Assembly (NCBI GenBank): GCA_022843905.1
Contig: JALHMT010000014.1
Location: 58,997 to 122,996 of the forward strand
Length of the DNA: 64,000 nt
Direction of reading: 5' to 3'
Source of the DNA: Rubrivivax sp.
GTDB lineage: Bacteria > Pseudomonadota > Gammaproteobacteria > Burkholderiales > Burkholderiaceae_C
In this document: positions 1 to 8,156 of the stretch, piece after piece
How the letters are laid out: every line of letters begins with the position of its first letter
Numbering within the stretch: position 1 is the stretch's first letter
Position numbers and translations under genes: made by a program
Notes under the pieces: model-generated
The model's database searches: none
The model's input: only the letters and a program-made list of their open reading frames with translations
What the model was told of the DNA's origin: nothing

Positions 1-1
1 T

Positions 2-187
2 GCCGGCAACCTGGCCACCGAGGACCTGGTGCAGCTGGCCGAACGCAGCGGCTTCCAGACCGGCATCTCGCTGTCGGGACTGCTGGAAGCCATCGACCTG
101 GCGCAGACCGCGCTGCAGCAGACGCTGGGCGGACGTTGCATCGGCTGGCTGCGCCGCCAGCAGGCCCGGGCCGCCACGCCGGCCTGA
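2..187 (+). CDS. HMG-CoA lyase-like protein, C-terminal end (partial)
   Basis: Only the last 61 codons are in the window; the gene begins before base 1. The readable end contains GNLATEDLVQL, which matches the (N)VATEDLVYML segment near the C-terminus of hydroxymethylglutaryl-CoA lyase/HMGL-like TIM-barrel aldolases, followed by GIETG-like FQTGISL and a short alanine/arginine-rich tail. Enzymes of this family cleave HMG-CoA or related 3-hydroxyacyl-CoA/citramalyl-type substrates. It ends 28 bases before the racemase-like gene on the same strand, so the two are probably one transcript. The substrate cannot be judged from this fragment. Confidence 0.65.
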   Translation, partial: AGNLATEDLVQLAERSGFQTGISLSGLLEAIDLAQTALQQTLGGRCIGWLRRQQARAATPA

Positions 188-215
188 GGACCCGACCCAC
201 CTACCGGAGACCTCC

Positions 216-956
216 ATGGACCACCTCGGCTACCGCATGAAGTTCGGCGTGCTGGGCCCGTCGACCAACACGATCGTGCAGCCCGACCTGGACGGCATGC
301 GTCCGGTGGGCGTCACCAACCACTACAGCCGCATCGTCATCCCCGAGCAGCGCATGGCCTCGAACGAGGACTTCCTGCGACTGGTGGCCGCCATCCAGGA
401 CCACACGCTGCAGGCCATCGACGTGCTGCGCAGCTGCGAGATGCAGTACCTGGTGATGGGCATGTCGGCCACCACGTTCTGGAACGGCCGCGCCGGTGCC
501 GAGGCCTACCGCCAGGTGCTGGAAGACCGCGCTGGGGTGAAGGCCTCGTGCGGCTCGTTCGCCACCGAGGCCGCGCTGAACGCCTATGGCGCCCGGCGCA
601 TCGCCTTCCTGTCGCCCTACTTCGAGGTGGCCAACGCCCAGGTGCGGCGCTTCTTCCAGGACTGCGGCTTCACCGTGCAGCGCGACATCGCGCTGGAGCG
701 GCCGAGTCCGGTGCAGATCGCCCACACCACCGACGCCATCTGCCGCGACGCCCTGCGCCGCCTGGACGGCGACGATGTGGACGCCATCGTGCAGGTGGGC
801 ACCAATCTGTCGATGGTGCGGCTGGCCGCGGCGGCCGAGCTCTTCCTGGGCAAGCCGGTGATCGCCATCAACACCGCCACCTACTGGCATGCGCTTCGCA
901 CGGTGGGCATCCCCGACCGGCTGGACGGCTTCGGGACGCTGCTGAGCCACCACTGA
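216..956 (+). CDS. Asp/Glu racemase / arylmalonate decarboxylase / maleate isomerase-like protein
   Basis: A 246-residue protein with the fold-typical starts of both half-domains (GVLGPSTNT near residue 12, RRIAFLSPY near 128) and the family segment MGMSATTFWNG near 81. Members are cofactor-free cytosolic enzymes acting on small dicarboxylates or malonates, usually through one or two cysteines. Here the two usual cysteine positions read Met-Ser (about residue 83) and Gly-Thr-Asn (VQVGTNLSM, about 193), so neither appears to be cysteine; a Cys at 112 (SCGSFAT) lies elsewhere. The reaction is therefore unclear. The start has a good GGAGACCTCC spacer. It sits between an HMGL-like gene and an ABC importer that probably brings in a carboxylate. 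Confidence 0.7.
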   Translation: MDHLGYRMKFGVLGPSTNTIVQPDLDGMRPVGVTNHYSRIVIPEQRMASNEDFLRLVAAIQDHTLQAIDVLRSCEMQYLVMGMSATTFWNGRAGAEAYRQVLEDRAGVKASCGSFATEAALNAYGARRIAFLSPYFEVANAQVRRFFQDCGFTVQRDIALERPSPVQIAHTTDAICRDALRRLDGDDVDAIVQVGTNLSMVRLAAAAELFLGKPVIAINTATYWHALRTVGIPDRLDGFGTLLSHH

Positions 957-1429
957 GATATCCGGCGACGGCCGGTCAGGGAGCCCACCACCGTGGTGCG
1001 GCTTCGAGACCGGCTTGTGAGCTGCATTTCGCCGGCGCCAGCGGCGCTTGAATCACGCGCGTCTACCTCGCGGGCCAATGACCCTAATCTCGGGAAAGTA
1101 CCTGCATTGGAACAAAACGTTCCATTCAGAATGAACTTGCGACGTTCCCGCCGCTGTGTCATCGGCGGGGTCTGTCGGAGCAGATCTTCGGTTCTGTCCG
1201 TGGGTTGCCTGGAAGCGTTGCGCAGGGCTCGCAGATGGCGACGCAGGCTGGAGCCACGGCGACCTGCCAGCCGGGCTTGACTTCCTCGGACACGGGAAGT
1301 GCGGCGCCGGCACGGAATCTCTCATCGAAGCGCAGACCCGTGGCCGTGCAGGCGGCGCTGAAATACGTGTTCGGCCCACGGTGGATGCGCCACCAGGGCC
1401 CTGACTGTTCCCACCCAGAAGGAGTTGCG
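957..1429. other. 473-base intergenic region upstream of the ABC importer
   Basis: No convincing gene. The stretch contains the 17-base palindrome annotated separately at 1108-1124. An open frame continues upstream of the binding-protein start into this region, but it lacks a ribosome site and a signal-peptide-like beginning until base 1430. The long leader implies an untranslated 5' region of up to about 300 bases if transcription begins near the palindrome. I recognise no known riboswitch fold. Confidence 0.6.
1108..1124. promoter_or_regulatory. Probable IclR-type operator, copy 1 (upstream of ABC importer)
   Basis: TGGAACAAAACGTTCCA is a palindrome with GGAAC/GTTCC arms and a 5-base centre (AAAAC). 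The same arms and spacing occur at 6297-6313 directly before the iclR-family gene. IclR-family proteins bind short palindromes of this kind, so joint control of the importer and the regulator is the simplest reading (inference). Confidence 0.6.
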
Positions 1430-2740
1430 ATGCGATCGTTTCCAAGTCCGAGCTTCCTGAGGAAAGCCGCTGCGGCCTTGTCCGTTGCCGCGATTGGCGT
1501 GCTGGCCAGTGCCCCGGCGCTGGCCCAGACGGCCGCACCGGCCAGCTTCACGGCCTGGGGCTGGCCACAGCCTTACGAACGCATCTCCGAGCGTTCGATC
1601 AACTGGATGAAGGAAAAGGGTTGGTGGCCGATGACCGTGGCCTTCCAGCCGCCCTGGTCGGGCCAGAACGCCATCTTCGTGGTGATGAACCAGCAGAAGA
1701 TGCTGCAGGCCCGCGGCGTCGAAGCCACTTTCCAGGCCTTCCCCTCGGGGCCGACGCTCAACGAGGTGTTCGTCTCGGGGCGGGCGCAAGTGGGCAACGG
1801 CGGCAACTTCCCGCTTAACACGCTCATCGACCGCAACGTGCCGGTGCGCGCCATCGCCTTGCAGTCGATCAACCTGCGTCATCAGATGATCGTGCCCAAC
1901 GAGTCACCCTTGAAGACCATCACGGACCTGCGGGGCGGCAATCCGGCCACCAAGGAGCCCTGGGTGATCGGCATCGCCACCGGCTCGTCCGCAGAGTTCT
2001 ACCTGCAACTGTCGCTGGCCGCGAACAAGCTGACCATCGGCAAGGATGTGGCGTTCCGCAACATGCCGCCGCCCGAGCAGGCCCTGCTGCCCAAGGGCAT
2101 CGATGCGGTGGTGCCCTGGGACTTCACCAACTCCCTGATCATCAACGAGCGCAAGACCGGTCGCGCCATCGACGTGCACTACCCGCACATGATGTACCTC
2201 GGGGCGACCTACATCCGCCAGGAGCTGGTCGACAACGTGCCCGACATCGCCCAGGCCATCGCCGACTCCATCGTCGAGGCACAACTGTGGATCCGGCTGA
2301 ATCCGGAAAAGACCGTCGACGCGATGCTGGAGGATCCCAACCTGCGCCTGCAGCCGCGCACGCTGCTGACGCAGCAGGTGGCCGAGTACAACAACCTCTT
2401 CAAGCCCACCTACCTGTACCCGCACACCGCGTTCTGGTTCCGCGAGAACCAGCGCACGGTGAACTGGCTGTACGAAAACAAGCGCATGCGCACACCGCTG
2501 ACGGAAGCCGAATTCTCGACCGTCTTCCGGCCCGAGTTCATCGAGCGCAGCTTCAATCGCCTGGGCTGGGCCATTCCCAAGCAGCCGCCGTTCCTGCCGC
2601 CGGGCTGGGCCGGCAAGGTGGGCGAACCCCCGTACCCTCCGTACCTGAGCTACCTGACGATGAAGGAGCCGCAGAAGTTTCCGGAACCGGGTGACCTGGT
2701 CAAGCCCTGGACCTTCAACGGCGTGACCCACAGGCCCTGA
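1430..2740 (+). CDS. ABC transporter substrate-binding protein (NitT/TauT, NMT1-like)
   Basis: A 436-residue periplasmic solute-binding protein. The ATG at 1430 is chosen because it follows a GAAGGAG ribosome site and opens a clear Sec signal peptide (FLRKAAAALSVAAIGVLASAPALAQ). The mature protein has the features of NMT1/SsuA-type binding proteins that capture sulfonates, nitrate-like ions, pyrimidine precursors or aromatic carboxylates: GNGGNFPLNTLIDRNVPVRAIA and an IGIATGSSAEFYLQLSLA segment. Longer than typical SsuA (about 320 residues), as in the nitrate/aromatic-acid branch. The permease and ATPase genes follow on the same strand after a hairpin. The true ligand is not evident; neighbours (GMC oxidoreductase, AMDase-like protein) suggest an organic acid or alcohol. 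Confidence 0.88.
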   Translation: MRSFPSPSFLRKAAAALSVAAIGVLASAPALAQTAAPASFTAWGWPQPYERISERSINWMKEKGWWPMTVAFQPPWSGQNAIFVVMNQQKMLQARGVEATFQAFPSGPTLNEVFVSGRAQVGNGGNFPLNTLIDRNVPVRAIALQSINLRHQMIVPNESPLKTITDLRGGNPATKEPWVIGIATGSSAEFYLQLSLAANKLTIGKDVAFRNMPPPEQALLPKGIDAVVPWDFTNSLIINERKTGRAIDVHYPHMMYLGATYIRQELVDNVPDIAQAIADSIVEAQLWIRLNPEKTVDAMLEDPNLRLQPRTLLTQQVAEYNNLFKPTYLYPHTAFWFRENQRTVNWLYENKRMRTPLTEAEFSTVFRPEFIERSFNRLGWAIPKQPPFLPPGWAGKVGEPPYPPYLSYLTMKEPQKFPEPGDLVKPWTFNGVTHRP

Positions 2741-2787
2741 TGCTGCCCGGGCGCCGACGCCCTGGCGCCTGGCCGGCCTGAATCACC

Positions 2788-2814
2788 CGAGGCGCCCTGA
2801 CCCTGGGCGCCTCG
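2788..2814 (+). terminator. Hairpin between binding-protein and permease genes
   Basis: CGAGGCGCC and GGCGCCTCG form a perfect 9-bp stem around a 9-base loop in the 145-base gap. No T-run follows, so it is more likely an mRNA-stabilising or partly terminating hairpin that keeps binding-protein levels above those of the permease than a full terminator. Confidence 0.45.
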
Positions 2815-2885
2815 TGGTGTGCCCGAGCCCCTGCGGCCCCGCTGCCGAGCCGTCGACTCCAATCCTTCCTTCATGAGAGACCACC

Positions 2886-3740
2886 ATGCCTGAGCAGGCG
2901 AGCCTTGCCTCTCCCAGCACATTGACGGCGGAAGAGCTCGCTGCCCTGCAGGCCCTTCGCAGCGCACCGGGCTGGTTCGACCGCAGCGCCCGCGTGCTGG
3001 GCCTGGCCGGGTTCTTCGGCTTGTGGCAGCTGATCTCCTCGGTGGTCCTGCCGCGCCTGGACGCCAACCTGGTGACATTGATGCCGCCGCCCACGGCGGT
3101 GCTGGCAGCGGCCTGGGAGCTGATCCTGTCGGGCGATCTCTTCAAGCACTTCTGGGCCAGCCTCAAGCGCGAGATGATTGCCTTCGCCTATGCGTCGGTG
3201 GCCATTCCCATCGGCATCCTGATGGGCTGGTCCAAGACCGCACAGAGCCTGCTCGAGCCGGTCTTCGAGATGCTGCGGCCCATCCCGCCCATCGCATGGA
3301 TCCCGCTGGCCATCCTGTGGTTCGGCATCGGTGACCTGCAGAACCAGTTCATCATCTTCCTGGGCATCTTCTTCCCCCTGCTGATCAACACGATCACCGG
3401 GGTCAAGAACGTCGAACACAACGTGGTGCGAGCCGCGCGCTGCCTGGGTGCCTCGGAGATGGAGGTGCTCACCAAGGTGGTGTTCCGTGCCGCCATGCCG
3501 CAGATCATCACCGGCGTCCGCGTCGGCCTGGGCGTGGGCTGGATGGCGCTGGTGGCGGCCGAACTCGTGGGCGCGACGTCCGGTCTGGGCTGGTTGATCT
3601 CCGACGCCCGCAGCGTGCTGCGCACCGACATCATCCTGGTGGGCATGGTGTCCATCGGCGCCGCCGGCCTGCTCATCGACCAGGGCCTGCGCATGGTGGC
3701 CAAGAAGCTGCTGCCCTGGTCTCTGGCGATGACGAAGTAG
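2886..3740 (+). CDS. ABC transporter permease (SsuC/TauC family)
   Basis: A 284-residue inner-membrane permease. About six hydrophobic segments are visible, from GLAGFFGLWQLISSVVL (near 40) to MVSIGAAGLLIDQGL near the end. The cytoplasmic EAA loop reads RAARCLGASEMEVLTKVVF, followed by PQIITGVRVGLGVGWMALVAAE, typical of the SsuC/TauC/NrtB branch. It would form a homodimer with the ATPase encoded just downstream and receive substrate from the upstream binding protein. ATG at 2886 is preceded by a GAGAGACC stretch. Ten bases separate its stop from the ATPase start, so translation is likely coupled. Confidence 0.9.
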   Translation: MPEQASLASPSTLTAEELAALQALRSAPGWFDRSARVLGLAGFFGLWQLISSVVLPRLDANLVTLMPPPTAVLAAAWELILSGDLFKHFWASLKREMIAFAYASVAIPIGILMGWSKTAQSLLEPVFEMLRPIPPIAWIPLAILWFGIGDLQNQFIIFLGIFFPLLINTITGVKNVEHNVVRAARCLGASEMEVLTKVVFRAAMPQIITGVRVGLGVGWMALVAAELVGATSGLGWLISDARSVLRTDIILVGMVSIGAAGLLIDQGLRMVAKKLLPWSLAMTK

Positions 3741-3750
3741 GAGTGTCGTG

Positions 3751-4548
3751 ATGGGTGTGCTGCAGGTCCAGAACGTCGTCAAGATCTACCCCGGCCACAG
3801 CGCGGCCGACGAGCCGGTGAAGGCGCTGGCCAACGTGTCCTTCACGGTCCACGACAACGAGTTCTGCTCGATCCTCGGTCACTCGGGTTGCGGCAAGACC
3901 ACCTTGCTCAACATCATGGCGGGCTTCGACTCCGCCACCCTGGGGCGCATCACCCTGGACGGCAAGCCCATCGGCCCACCCGGCTGGGAGCGCGCGATGA
4001 TCTTCCAGGACTACGCGCTCTTCCCCTGGCTGACCGTGATGGGCAATGTCAGCTTCGGCCTGAAGACGAAGAAGCTGCCCCCCGCCGACCAGCAGCGGCT
4101 GGCGCAGCGGCAGATCGAGCTGGTGGGCCTGAAGGGCTTCGAGAACCGCTATCCGCACCAGCTGTCGGGCGGCATGCGACAGCGCGTGGCGATCGCGCGG
4201 GCGCTGGCGGTCGACCCTTCGGTGCTGCTGATGGACGAGCCTTTCGCCGCGCTGGATGCCCAGAACCGCAGCATGCTGCAGGATGAGATGGTGCGCATCT
4301 TCATGGAGCAGCAGAAGACCATGGTGCTGGTGACGCATTCGATCGAAGAGGCGATCAAGCTGTCCGACCGCATCATCGTGATGACGCGCCGGCCGGGTCG
4401 GGTGAAGGCCGACATCGTGGTCGACATGCCTCGCCCGCGCCAGGAAGAGTCACCCGCCTTCGTGGCCATGAAGGCGCGCATCCGCGACCTCATCCACGAC
4501 GAATTCGACTTGACCGAGGTACCCAACGCCCCGGTGGTTCAGGCCTGA
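3751..4548 (+). CDS. ABC transporter ATP-binding protein (SsuB/TauB family)
   Basis: A 265-residue ATPase that powers the importer. All motifs are present: Walker A GHSGCGKTT (near 47), Q-loop in IFQDYALFPW, signature LSGGMRQRVAIARAL, Walker B LLMDEPFAALD and the switch histidine in LVTHSIEEAI. A GTG lies one codon upstream, but the ATG at 3751 has the better distance (7 bases) to the AGGAG ribosome site. Last gene of the importer operon; its end faces the GMC oxidoreductase gene. Confidence 0.92.
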   Translation: MGVLQVQNVVKIYPGHSAADEPVKALANVSFTVHDNEFCSILGHSGCGKTTLLNIMAGFDSATLGRITLDGKPIGPPGWERAMIFQDYALFPWLTVMGNVSFGLKTKKLPPADQQRLAQRQIELVGLKGFENRYPHQLSGGMRQRVAIARALAVDPSVLLMDEPFAALDAQNRSMLQDEMVRIFMEQQKTMVLVTHSIEEAIKLSDRIIVMTRRPGRVKADIVVDMPRPRQEESPAFVAMKARIRDLIHDEFDLTEVPNAPVVQA

Positions 4549-4567
4549 GCGAACCCCGGGGCCGCCC

Positions 4568-4592
4568 GCGCAGCGTCCGGACGCTTCTGCGC
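4568..4592. terminator. Hairpin in the convergent gap between importer and GMC oxidoreductase genes
   Basis: The 14-base palindrome AGCGTCCGGACGCT (4572-4585) extends with GCGCAG/CTGCGC arms across a 2-base bulge. Lying between two converging stops, it could serve as a terminator for both strands, though no T-run is present. Confidence 0.4.
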
Positions 4593-4600
4593 GCTGCGCA

Positions 4601-6214
4601 TCACAGCCCCGACGCCGAGTCTTCGCGGATCATGTCCACGGCCTTCTCGGCCATCATCACCGCGGGCGCATTCGTGTTGCCGGAGACCAGCGTGGGCATC
4701 GCCGAGCAGTCGACAACGCGCAGGCCCGCCACGCCGTGGACCCGCAGACGGGCGTCCAGCACGGCACCACGCGCCGGGTCGGGGCCCATGGCGCAGGTGC
4801 CGCTGGGGTGAAAGATGGTGGCGCCGTTGTTGCGGCAGAACTCGAGCAGGGCGGCATCATCGGCGTCCTGCGGGCCCGGCTTGACTTCGCGCTTCACATA
4901 GGGCTGCATCGCCGGTGCCGCGGCGATCGCACGGGCCGCCTTCAGGCCCGCCACCGCGGTGCGGCGATCGAGTTCGGTGGACAGGTAGTTGGGCTGCATC
5001 TCCGGCGCCTGCAGCGGGTCGGTCGAGCGGATGCGGATGTGTCCGCGGGACTCGGGCCGCAACTGGCAGATCGACATCGTGAAACCCGAGAACGGGTGCA
5101 CCTTGCCGCCGGCCATGTCGGCCGACAGCGTGGCCACATGGAACTGGATGTCGGGCGTGGCGGCCTCGGGCAGCGCGCGCATGAAACAACCGCCCTGGTT
5201 GATGCCTACCGCCAACGGGCCGGTGCGGAAGAGCAGCCATTGCAGGCCGATCCTGGCCTGGCCGATCCAGGAGTTGAGCTGGTCGTTGGTCGTGATGGGC
5301 CGGCTGCTCTCGTAGATGAGGCGGACCTGCAGGTGGTCCTGCAGGTTCTCGCCCACCCCCTGCAAGGCCTGGCGCACCGGGATGCCGTGCTGCTGCAGCA
5401 GGGCCGGCGGGCCGATGCCCGACAACTGCAGCAGCTGCGGCGACTGGATCGCACCGGCCGCCAGCAGCACCTCCGCGCGGCAACGTGCGGTCTTCTTCTC
5501 GCCGCCTTGCAGGTAGTCGACTCCCACCACGCGCCGGCCCTCGAAGACCAGGCCGGTGGCGCGTGCCTCGGTCTCGACGCGCAGGTTGGCACGGCCGCGA
5601 GCGGGCACCAGGTAGGCCTTGGCGGTGCTGTAGCGCCACCCCTTCCAGGTCGTCAGCTGGTAGTAGCCGGCGCCTTCCTGGCGGGCGCCGTTGAAGTCTT
5701 CGGTGCGAGGCACGCCGCATTGCTGAGCGCCGCCGATGAAGGCTTCGATGAGCTCGTGGCGGGCTCCGATGTCGGACACCTTCAGGGGGCCCCCGGCGCC
5801 ATGGAAGGCATCGGCGCCGCGCTGGTTGAACTCGGACCGCACGAAGTAAGGCAGCACCTCGTCGTAAGTCCAGCCGGGGTTGCCCAGGGCGGCCCAGCGG
5901 TCGTAGTCTTCGCGCTGGCCGCGGATGTAGATCAGGCCGTTGATCGAGCTCGACCCGCCAAGCGTCTTGCCGCGCGGCCAGTAGATGCGCCGGCCGTTCA
6001 TGTTCGGATCGGGGTCGGTATGGAAGCACCAGTTGTAGGTGGGGCTCCACATCGTCTTGCCGTAACCGATCGGCAGGTGGATCCAGATCGAGCGGTCGGC
6101 AGGGCCGGCTTCGAGCAGCAGCACCTTGACCGCCGGGTCCTCGCTCAGCCGGGCCGCGAGAACGCAGCCCGCCGAGCCGGCCCCTACGACGATGTAGTCG
6201 AATGCTTCCTGCAT
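4601..6214 (-). CDS. GMC family oxidoreductase (choline dehydrogenase-like)
   Basis: A 537-residue flavoprotein. It begins with the FAD-binding VVGAGSAGCVLAARLSEDP, has GMC signature 1 (GGSSSINGLIYIRGQREDYD), signature 2 (GAIQSPQLLQLSGIGPP) and the C-terminal HPSGTCAMG region that carries the catalytic histidine, then NTNAPAVMMAEKAVDMI. Such enzymes oxidise alcohols to aldehydes using FAD. ATG at 6214 is preferred; an in-frame GTG 36 bases upstream would add residues before the FAD motif. It is divergent from the iclR gene, with the IclR-type palindrome between them. It probably oxidises the substrate, or a product of it, delivered by the neighbouring importer (inference). Confidence 0.9.
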   Translation of the reverse strand: MQEAFDYIVVGAGSAGCVLAARLSEDPAVKVLLLEAGPADRSIWIHLPIGYGKTMWSPTYNWCFHTDPDPNMNGRRIYWPRGKTLGGSSSINGLIYIRGQREDYDRWAALGNPGWTYDEVLPYFVRSEFNQRGADAFHGAGGPLKVSDIGARHELIEAFIGGAQQCGVPRTEDFNGARQEGAGYYQLTTWKGWRYSTAKAYLVPARGRANLRVETEARATGLVFEGRRVVGVDYLQGGEKKTARCRAEVLLAAGAIQSPQLLQLSGIGPPALLQQHGIPVRQALQGVGENLQDHLQVRLIYESSRPITTNDQLNSWIGQARIGLQWLLFRTGPLAVGINQGGCFMRALPEAATPDIQFHVATLSADMAGGKVHPFSGFTMSICQLRPESRGHIRIRSTDPLQAPEMQPNYLSTELDRRTAVAGLKAARAIAAAPAMQPYVKREVKPGPQDADDAALLEFCRNNGATIFHPSGTCAMGPDPARGAVLDARLRVHGVAGLRVVDCSAMPTLVSGNTNAPAVMMAEKAVDMIREDSASGL

Positions 6215-6296
6215 GAGGTGGCTCGCTTGTGCTGCAATGCTGGGAAACACCCGGGACCTGGACAGTGCGCAAGTTTTACTCTACGACCGATGTTTT

Positions 6297-6313
6297 CGGA
6301 ACGTAATGTTCCG
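6297..6313. promoter_or_regulatory. Probable IclR-type operator, copy 2 (between GMC gene and iclR)
   Basis: CGGAACGTAATGTTCCG is a 17-base palindrome with the same GGAAC-N5-GTTCC core as 1108-1124. It lies about 20 bases before the regulator start and 83 bases before the GMC oxidoreductase start, where an autoregulator would bind. If translation of the regulator began at the upstream ATG (6290) the operator would fall inside the gene, which argues for the later start. Confidence 0.65.
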
Positions 6314-6331
6314 CTCCTAGGGATGTCCCTG

Positions 6332-7108
6332 ATGAATGTCCCTTTCGAAGAAGCCGCCGTCGAGCGCAGCAGTTCTTCGGCCGAACGCTCCTTGCGTCTG
6401 CTCGGTCTGCTGGCCGCGCAAGGGCGCCCGATGTCGCTGGCCGAGCTGGCCCAGGGCCTGAACCTGCCGAAGGCGACGGTGCACCGCCTGTGCAGCCAGC
6501 TGCTCGACACCGGCCATCTGGCGCGCGACGTCGATGAACGCAATTTCATCGTGGGCCCGATGCTGCGTCGGCTGGCGATGGACGCGCTGAACAACGGCGT
6601 GGTGCGCGGCCTGCGCCATGCCGTGTTGGCAGCCCTGGTGCGCGAGGTCGGCGAAACCTGCAATTTCACGACCCTGGACGGTGCCCGCGTGCTCTACCTC
6701 GACCGCGTCGAGGCCCAGTGGCCGCTGCGCCTGACGCTGGACGTCGGCTCGCACGTGCCGCTGCACTGCACCGCCAGCGGCAAGCTCTTCCTCGCGATGA
6801 TGCCTGCGGCGCAGCGCCGGACCTTGATCGATCAGCTGGACTTCCCGCGCATGACCGCGAACACCTTGACCGATGCCGACGCGCTGCGCGCCGAGTGCGC
6901 GCGGATCGCCGACCTGGGCCATTCCAGGGACCGCGAGGAGTTCATCGCCGGTCTGGTGGCCGTCGCGGTGCCCGTGCGAGACGCCCAGGGGGTGACGCGG
7001 GCAGCACTGGCGGTGCACGGCCCGACGGCGCGCCTGTCGCCCGAGGCCGCCACGGCGGCGCTGCCGGCTCTGCATGCCGCAGCCGGCAGGATGGCCGCGC
7101 TGTTGTGA
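6332..7108 (+). CDS. IclR family transcriptional regulator
   Basis: About 258 residues. An N-terminal winged helix-turn-helix (SLRLLGLLAAQGRPMSLAEL then LPKATVHRLCSQLL) is followed by the IclR effector domain, with GETCNFTTLDGARVLYLDRVE, PLHCTASGKLFLA and SRDREEFIAGLVAVAVPV. The effector domain usually binds a small organic acid. Start chosen at 6332 with AGGGA eight bases upstream; 6323 is an alternative adding three residues. It is divergent from the GMC oxidoreductase gene and probably controls that gene, itself and the importer at 1430-4548 through the shared palindrome. Confidence 0.9.
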   Translation: MNVPFEEAAVERSSSSAERSLRLLGLLAAQGRPMSLAELAQGLNLPKATVHRLCSQLLDTGHLARDVDERNFIVGPMLRRLAMDALNNGVVRGLRHAVLAALVREVGETCNFTTLDGARVLYLDRVEAQWPLRLTLDVGSHVPLHCTASGKLFLAMMPAAQRRTLIDQLDFPRMTANTLTDADALRAECARIADLGHSRDREEFIAGLVAVAVPVRDAQGVTRAALAVHGPTARLSPEAATAALPALHAAAGRMAALL

Positions 7109-7217
7109 CCCTGGGTGGTCATGGGCCAGGCCGGCCCTTCCGCACCCGATGCCTGCGACGTCCGGCCCCCGTGCGCCGACGGCGCCGATGCAGGTCGTCC
7201 GGGCGCAGCCCGGCCCA

Positions 7218-8090
7218 TCAACCCGCGCCGGCAGCGGCGGCAGGCGCCGCGTCGAAGTCACCCGCGTCGTGCCGCTCCGGCAGCTGCAGGGCGGCATCGC
7301 CCCACACGCGGTTGACGCGCCGGCCGCGCTGCACGGCCGGGCGCTCGGCGATCTCGCGCGCCCAGCGCTGCACGTGGGTGTACTCCTGCACCTGCAGGAA
7401 TTCGGCGGCGTTGTAGAGCTCGCCCAGGGCCAGCACGCCGTACCAGGGCCAGATGGCGATGTCGGCGATGGTGTAGTCGTCGCCGGCGATCCAGCGCGAT
7501 TGCGCCAGGCGGCGGTCCAGCACGTCGAGCTGGCGCTTGGCCTCCATCGAGAAGCGGTCGATGGCGTACTCGATCCTGTGCGGCGCGTAGGCGTAGAAGT
7601 GGCCGAAGCCGCCGCCCAGGTAGGGCGCGCTGCCCATCTGCCAGAACAGCCACGACAGGCACTCGGCGCGGCGCGCCGCATCGGTGGGCAGGAAGGCGCC
7701 GAACTTCTCGGCCAGGTGCATCAGGATGGCGCCCGACTCGAAGACGCGCACCGGCACCGCGCCACTGCGGTCCATCAGGGCGGGGATCTTCGAGTTCGGG
7801 TTGACGTCGACGAAGCCGCTGCCGAACTGGTCGCCTTCGGTGATGCGGATCAGCCAGGCGTCGTACTCGGCGCCGGTGTGGCCGGCGGCCAGCAGCTCTT
7901 CGAGCATCACCGTGACCTTGACACCGTTGGGCGTGGCCAGCGAGTACAGCTGCAGCGGATGGCGACCCACCGGCAGCGCCTTGTCGTGCGTGGGCCCGGC
8001 GACGGGACGGTTGATGCTGGCGAACTTGCCGCCGTTGGGCTGCTTCCAGGTCCAGACGGGCGGCGGGGTGTAGGTGGCGGGATCGTTCAT
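7218..8090 (-). CDS. yghU: Glutathione S-transferase family protein, YghU-like disulfide-bond oxidoreductase
   Basis: A 290-residue cytosolic protein. It has the long N-terminal extension typical of YghU (TYTPPPVWTWKQPNGGKFASINRP), a thioredoxin-like GSH domain (LQLYSLATPNGVKVTVMLEELL; NPNSKIPAL; VFESGAILMHLAEKFG) and the all-helical C-terminal domain ending with GDDYTIADIAIWPWYG. YghU proteins reduce disulfides with glutathione bound as a disulfide form rather than conjugating xenobiotics. The last 30 residues are alanine/aspartate-rich and probably unstructured. It lies downstream of an SDR, a Bug binding protein and a Rieske oxygenase on the same strand, where a GST could also take part in aromatic degradation. 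Confidence 0.85.
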   Translation of the reverse strand: MNDPATYTPPPVWTWKQPNGGKFASINRPVAGPTHDKALPVGRHPLQLYSLATPNGVKVTVMLEELLAAGHTGAEYDAWLIRITEGDQFGSGFVDVNPNSKIPALMDRSGAVPVRVFESGAILMHLAEKFGAFLPTDAARRAECLSWLFWQMGSAPYLGGGFGHFYAYAPHRIEYAIDRFSMEAKRQLDVLDRRLAQSRWIAGDDYTIADIAIWPWYGVLALGELYNAAEFLQVQEYTHVQRWAREIAERPAVQRGRRVNRVWGDAALQLPERHDAGDFDAAPAAAAGAG

Positions 8091-8156
8091 GCACGGGGCT
8101 CCGAAGGTACTGCGCCGGACTGTACGGCGACTGGCCTGCGGCTGCAGCGACGCGAC

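Noticed and set aside
4736..7108. A 790-residue protein fused to the IclR regulator
   Set aside because: The upstream two-thirds is antisense to the GMC oxidoreductase gene; the IclR domain has its own start with ribosome site and an operator just before it.
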